A stretch of DNA of 64,000 bases, from NCBI GenBank assembly GCA_008360955.1, contig LUCM01002173.1:115371-179370 (forward strand). Direction: 5' to 3'. Positions 58,632 through 64,000 of the stretch are shown piece after piece (position 1 is the stretch's first letter; each line of letters begins with the position of its first letter). The notes under the pieces were generated by a model. It worked only from the letters and a program-made list of their open reading frames with translations. It ran no database searches and was not told the DNA's origin. This DNA is from Fasciolopsis buskii. Lineage: Eukaryota > Platyhelminthes > Trematoda > Plagiorchiida > Fasciolidae. A program made the position numbers and the translations under genes.

Positions 58632-59808
58632 TCGAATCACCCTCCAACTAACATCTCCCTGTCTCGAACAACAGTGTACTGCATGATAGTTGTTCTGTGG
58701 ACATGCGCATAACATGTCCCAGATATTTTAACCTATTCACAATCGGTGCCTGTTCACAGCAGCTTACACCTAACTCCTGAATTACCCACAAAATCCTCTC
58801 ACCATATTCTACCAATACTACCAAGACAGCGGTGTTCAGACAGGAAAATGTCTACGCATATTTATTGCTCTCAATGCCCATATTTCGGAGTCGCATAACA
58901 CAACTGACCTCATTGCTTCCGTGTACATTCCACCGTCGATCGATAGCCGGATGTCACAACGACGCCACACATGTCTCAAATTAGCAAATACCAATCTGGA
59001 CTTATGTGTACTTGAAGATGAATCATTTGATATGGGACCGCCAGATGAGATACGACTACTCAACTAACTAAACCCATCCACCTACCTTAGTTGCTCCTGT
59101 GTAAAAACAATGTTCTACTTTGAGCCAGTCTATTCCTGATACAGTATGTTACACTTCAATGGTGCACGGTCCATCCCAAACATACCTACATCACCATTTA
59201 CGCGGCCAACGCGGAACAACGTGCAACTAACGTGGATTTTCAGCCAGTAGAACGGCATCCTCCACATATTCCAGATTAGTCAGGTTCTTGTCTAAACAAA
59301 TACCGAAGAAAGTATCCTCACACGACAATAAGGCAATTTTCATTAACATCCTAATAACGAAGTTCGGAGGTAAATAGGGATGTAAGGTGTTGTGGAGAAT
59401 ACAGACTTTGTGGGTATCTTGAGTGAAAGATCCCCGTGAACACGATTCGACTTCGGCTGTTTGCATACTGAGATTAGATGATTTAGTGAATTTGTCTGGC
59501 ACATTCCTCAATGAGAGGCAGAGCCTCAGGGTTAGGCGAACGACTGAGTCGAAAACCGCATTCAAGTCAAAGAAGACGGAGACAGACGGTCTATGGAACG
59601 TATGTTTATGTTCTAAGATGTGTTACGAAGTGGGGAAGGACCGATGTAGATAAGTAGAGAAGTCATCCTGTAAACACTGAACATGTAATTTCGGATGGTA
59701 ACGAGAAGTGACCAGTCCATACGTCACACTCAGTGATCACGATGGTTTCTAAACCGTCAGCTTCTGCTATGATACACACCAACAGCCAAAATCATCGGAA
59801 CGTTTCTC
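58632..59808 (+). repeat. 1.17-kb duplicated segment, copy B
   Basis: Direct repeat of 43881-45057 at a constant offset of 14751 with no indels and about 99.8 percent identity by eye. The unique left flank ends tcgaatcaccc; the right flank begins cagtgtagacgg. No target-site duplication seen. Confidence 0.95.
58656..59656 (-). mobile_element. RTE-like retrotransposon, RT and C-terminal region, decayed (copy B)
   Basis: Same content and the same disabling changes as copy A, including LEYVEDAVLL for the catalytic block and identical stops. The two copies therefore descend from an element that was already dead before duplication. Confidence 0.85.
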
Positions 59809-60077
59809 CAGTGTAGACGGCCTATTGGTTTGAAGTTCGCGTCGAGTGAAACTGGCAAGAAGTGAATGACCAACCATGTGAGGTAGTTTGTACGCAGCAG
59901 CAAACTGCGGTTTGCTTCGGAAAAAATGGAAGGTGATTGTGATGTACTTCTGAAAACTTTGCCAAGCATTAATTTAATATGACTTTGAATATTCTTTTGC
60001 GTTTTAATCAGTGCTTCTTTATGCCACACATAAATTATCGTATTTCCGTCAACTATTCCCTTTTTCTTGCTGAACAT
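59757..60077 (-). other. Open frame crossing the duplication boundary
   Basis: A 106-codon minus-strand frame starting ATG at 60077 reads MFSKKKGIVDGNTIIYVWHK, then EALIKTQKNIQSHIKLMLGK. It runs into the duplicated block at 59808, where its last residues come from the repeat. A tcactag acceptor sits directly before the ATG. No family recognised; possibly a disrupted exon or chance. Confidence 0.25.
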
Positions 60078-61540
60078 CTAGTGACTTGGTGAAAGAACGT
60101 TCGGATGACAATCTGTTTCGTCCCTAGATTGTTAGGGGATTAATAAATTTGACACTAATTTGTAATGATACGACGCCCAGGCTACGGTGTGACCTTGAGG
60201 TTCGTAATTTAAATAGTATTCAGCGTTAAGAGCAAAAAACATGCAAGCTTTTGGCTCCATTTCTTTTATTTGAAGTCACCTTGAAATGGCATTAGAGTTC
60301 GACTGTACTCTTTCGTTTCTGAAAAAGGACTGTTTCGCCGTAATAAACTTCGTCCATATTCATCTATAGAATCGTAAACCGAACAGATTCAAATGACATT
60401 GAGTGAGATTAGAAAAGAATTTTCTATCAATATGATTGTTATATTTCTCAGGCCTTAACATTTCACTGAGAGAACGGACCTAAAATACAATCTGAGGATG
60501 AGAGGACATTTGGAATGCAGTTGCGTAGCCGCATCAAATTTCTCTAAATTGAAGACTTGAGGGTACTATCAAATATGCCAAAGTCCATAAAATCCAGCGG
60601 CTTACTATAAACCGTCGGATGTTTTCCCACACGCATTTTCTACAGTTCACTTATTTATCCAGTGACTGATCATTTCATTCAAGTCAGGTCCAATCAATCC
60701 AAAGCTAAGAAGTATCCTGTACATTTCAAGAGTCTACAATTTGTTATTTGTCGTTAGATATGGAAATGACAATCACGCAGAGTGGAATTATTATGACGGA
60801 CAGACCTGGTCTGATAATATTCAAATAAAAACCCAGGTGAAACATTGGATGGACGATGAGTTACTACCAGTCAGCCAGTCAGTCAATCACTAACCTCGGT
60901 TCTAATCCACTTCACACAGGTATACTTGCATCTACAAGCAATTCCCTCAAAGACAACAATCGGTTTATTTGTATTTCTTGAGGTATGTCAAGGTCAGACT
61001 GCGAACAAACAAACAGCGATTACCGGTCTACCAAACGGTACTCGAAAATCAATAGAAAATAATTTACCTATTACCGCAAGCTTCCGCTTGAATCGAACGT
61101 CCACGTACAAAGATTGCATTATTTTTACATTGTCAATTTTTTCTGCTGTTGCTGCAGACGTGCTTGACGTAATTCGAGCGATCATTGTTTGATGTATTCA
61201 TATACACAGCAAGGCGAAAAAAGTCATCTGTTGGTTGTTTTACGATGTGTCTAACAATTATCACTGGTTTCGAAAATCCATAAATGTTAACTGATTCTTC
61301 TGTACTTGAGAAAATCATGAATCGATGCCAAATTATAGTCACGAGAGTTGATCTTTCGCACTCCGCTAAAAGGTTTAAGCGAACAAAACTCGAGGTAGTC
61401 TTCCTAGTAAATGGGATGCTCACGAATAATATATGATAGACACCAACTTTGATTGGTCGAATTAAATTCACAAGGGTTGGGATGGCTTAACGGACACAGG
61501 ACGGACATTGGATTCACTATCTCTCTTCGATATTTCATTG

Positions 61541-61542
<2 letters not shown>
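60078..61542. other. No confident gene
   Basis: Overlapping frames on both strands at 60926-61471 have no domain. Nothing else recognised. Confidence 0.3.

Positions 61543-61578
<36 letters not shown>
61543..61578. repeat. (AT)18 microsatellite
   Basis: Uninterrupted 36-base AT run. Confidence 0.98.
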
Positions 61579-61581
<3 letters not shown>

Positions 61582-61978
61582 AGGTAGTTACTTGTGATGA
61601 TTGCATGGGATTAGAATTACCATATCTTAAAATAAACTCAAATGAGAGTGAAACTAGCGTCTGCTGCTTCCGATTGTTAGGACGGCTTCGTAATCTGTGC
61701 AGTCGCACTGGCTTGGTTCGCTGAAATTCAGGTACGTTCCGCAAGCTATTTGTGCCAAATGGTGTACATTCTAAGGGTCCTTTGTACTATGGAGCCTGAA
61801 AATGCGAGTTGAACCTCTTTGGCAAACTTCCCGTGACAATCTAATTTGAAGTAACCCCGGATTGCTGGTCCATGACCAGGTAAATGTGCCATCATTCCCA
61901 TAAGCACCCCAATCTTGCCCGAAATGTCGAGTGGATTTATACGACATGTTAATATTACTGACAAGATTTTCTTCCTAG
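61579..61978. other. No supported gene
   Basis: Minus frames 61541-61744 and 61746-62003 show no domain; the first simply runs into the AT repeat. Confidence 0.3.
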
Positions 61979-62200
61979 GGATTGGTATTTCTGAACACAG
62001 CACTGTTTCCCCGAGATTTTTCGCTCTTAGATTCCCTCAAATGGAACAGTGCGTTTAAGTCTATTGAAAAGGAAGAACCAGGGGGTAATTTACGACACAT
62101 TGGCGACGTTGGGTGCATCCTTTCATTGAATGTTTCCACGCATTTTTTGATTGATCCAGTTTATTGTCACATGTCACTCAGCAGTCAAAAGTTACCGTAG
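61979..62200 (+). CDS. Candidate plus-strand exon, unknown protein
   Basis: A strong acceptor (acaagattttcttcctag) ends at 61978 and 73 codons are open in phase 0 to a TAG at 62198-62200. The peptide includes GLVFLNTALFPRDFSLLDSL, then KWNSAFKSIEKEEPGGNLRH and IGDVGCILSLNVSTHFLIDP. Either terminal, or leaving by a GTAATT near 62085. No AATAAA seen close downstream. Family not recognised. Confidence 0.4.
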   Translation, partial: GLVFLNTALFPRDFSLLDSLKWNSAFKSIEKEEPGGNLRHIGDVGCILSLNVSTHFLIDPVYCHMSLSSQKLP

Positions 62201-64000
62201 AATTTAAACTTCAAAAACTTAAGAGAAATTTTTACATTATCTCGGCAGTGAAATTTAGCACCGATGAAGAGACACATAGTGCATTGAGGGATTCAGTCTA
62301 AGCATTCAGGCATGCCATCATTCATTGCAATAGTTCCGGTCTGAAGTGGGGAACATACGGTTTTTGAACAACGCCTACGACAACCGGATAATCGTCTTAT
62401 GGACCGTACGAGACGGTAACGTGACTTGATAGCACAATTTGGAATTTTACCGATGGAATGTCTTTTCATATTAAAATCACGCCTGTCAATAACGAAGCGG
62501 GGCTAATAAACAGTGACTAGATGACGATAAAGGACAGGAGATTCTGCAGCGTTCTATGTGCACATCAATATCGGCGATTCGAAGGTTATCAAAATATCTG
62601 AAAACTGTTTACAAATGAATATTCTTAGCCTGACTAGTATCCAGAATTTTCTGACTGTTCAGAAATGCTAAACTGTTGGACACAAACGATATGTCTGCAA
62701 GAGTTAGCTACTTCAGCCGAGGAAACCTTCATGACAATCCGTACATCCGGATTATGTATTCGCCACTAATTCTGACCGACCCGGTATGGTAAACTGCAAA
62801 TCAAGTGACAGACAAGTAACAAACAATAGGCGAACAGAATGGACAAACGCAGGATCCGATATCCTCCTGAGGGTTATTGGATAACATGCAAACTGTGCAC
62901 TAGCATCAGTAGACGAAATATTAATTATGCTAATAGCATTGATTATAACATTAATAAGCTGTTAATTATTTCAGTCACTACTTGCGAAGTGGATAGAATC
63001 TGTCGGATTGCAGAACATTTTGTTAGGTTGGTGAGTCAGCTTTGAGACCCCGTTCGATTAAATGCAACAAAGCCGAGAAAATCGAAAGTTCGCGTTACAG
63101 CGCCTGCAATACAGTGCGACACTCATTTTGCACTATTTTTTCACAGTCAACTTGAAAGAAACTTATATTCTTTGCGAGCAAATAAATCACAACAGAAACT
63201 TATGCAGAAGTGCTTCAACATGCACGCTGAAGCAAAGTTTGAAACTGGTACTACGGCTAGTGAAACAGAGCAAAATGGAGCATTAAACTGACCAATTTCT
63301 GTAGAACACGGGAATTTGCGTAGGTGGCATAACCAAACCTTTCGCATTGCACAGCATAATTTTAACAATCCGGGTACTCAAACAAGCAACAATATTGCAA
63401 CTGAAAAAAAGAAAATCACTCGTCTTGGTTAACGGAACCATCTGCATTCTTTGTCGGTCTCAGAAAATCCCAGTTGCCTAACGCCGCGATTCAATTTTTC
63501 GTCGTGGTCTAGGGAGTACCAAAACGATAAAAAATACCGTCCATTGTTACCGGTGCGTAAGCGTTTAGCCGATATCCAAAAGTCCGGTCTTATTCCAACC
63601 GGTAGCGAAAAAGTCAAATAACTTTTTCGACTGTATTTTTCAACTGTGTTCGCTCCACGCAAACGGAATTCTTATACTATGGATTACGACAAATTTTGAC
63701 TAAATTATTTTGTCCCCAGAATCGACCATTCGGAGGGCATTTACGGTAGTCCTCATCGACCCCTGAAATAAACAACCGCGACGAATTCATTCAACCGCAT
63801 TAAGGAATTGCATACTATTTGTAATTTACTGCTCGCTATAGGGATTATTGTTCAAAGAATCGATCGCCATGAGTGTTATTTATTATTCACGCAGTCACCG
63901 ATTTCATAACCACTCCATCTGAATATGAAATGTCACACAATAAGTCGAGTTTTACGACTACCCTCTAACCCGGCCATTATTCTGGGTCTAGTCAGAATGT
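62201..64000. other. No confident gene
   Basis: Plus 62839-63045 starts MDKRRIRYPPEGYWITCKLC but lacks a clear donor. Minus 63674-63429 reads RPDFWISAKRLRTGNNGRYF then SLDHDEKLNRGVRQLGFSET and looks protein-like, with no recognised family or splice sites. The remainder shows nothing. Confidence 0.3.

Noticed and set aside
61541..61744. Minus-strand frame ending in an isoleucine-tyrosine run
   Set aside because: The tail is simply the AT microsatellite; the rest has no domain.
36121..62840. Shared 20-base phrase gacaagtgacaaacaatagg at about 36122 and a near match at 62811
   Set aside because: Similarity does not extend beyond about 25 bases, so chance is likely.
1..64000. Prokaryotic features: operons, ribosome binding sites, CRISPR arrays, rRNA
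   Set aside because: No operon-like ORF runs, no direct-repeat/spacer arrays and no rRNA-like conserved blocks; retroelement content points to a eukaryote.
1..64000. Functional tRNA genes
   Set aside because: The B-box-like runs at 14.8, 22.5 and 51.5 kb lack acceptor and anticodon stems, so only SINE-like relics are claimed.

Overview
The window looks like a eukaryotic, intron-rich, repeat-rich nuclear genome. By eye it is moderately AT-rich, with almost no long open reading frames. The only proteins I can classify are decayed retroelements: three Penelope-like (PLE) fragments, four RTE-like non-LTR fragments and one CR1/Jockey-like LINE. Their motifs resemble flatworm, especially digenean fluke, retroelements, so a trematode is my best guess. 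That is an inference from element style, not from a diagnostic gene. A 25-base N gap at 18970-18994 shows this is a draft assembly.

Layout. 1-2.7 kb: unclassified, with the first ~1.4 kb visibly GC-richer. 2.7-4.2 kb: a PLE copy with its 5' part inverted relative to its 3' part, followed by an (AT)20 tract. 4.57-7.15 kb: a probable plus-strand gene, with a candidate internal exon, a membrane-segment exon, a clean 50-codon terminal exon and a good poly(A) signal; an RTE remnant lies in its intron. 7.4-8.5 kb: a decayed hexanucleotide satellite. 9.2-12.45 kb: several candidate minus-strand exons. 13.5 kb: a candidate plus exon. 16.9-19.75 kb: a dead CR1/Jockey-like LINE, interrupted in the middle and broken by the N gap inside a CT repeat. 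A ~400-bp block inside it recurs 3.24 kb downstream. 20.9 kb: another candidate plus exon. 27.2-28.1 kb: a second PLE (minus). 33.5, 36.7 and 40.1-40.9 kb: candidate minus-strand exons, the last pair phase-compatible across a 179-bp intron. 41.1-41.45 kb: a PLE GIY-YIG endonuclease fragment. 43.88-45.06 kb and 58.63-59.81 kb: a nearly identical direct duplication of 1.17 kb carrying an already inactivated RTE reverse transcriptase. 45.17-45.86 kb: an RTE 3' end in the opposite orientation with a GAT-repeat tail. 46.4-63.7 kb: scattered candidate exons in otherwise featureless sequence.

How it fits together. There is no operon-like organisation. The window reads as large introns or intergenic DNA seeded with old retroelements, with a few short exons that are open, bounded by consensus splice sites and so far unidentifiable by family. 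Exon calls rest on frame and splice-site reading alone and are given modest confidence. Retroelement calls rest on recognisable family motifs and are much firmer.
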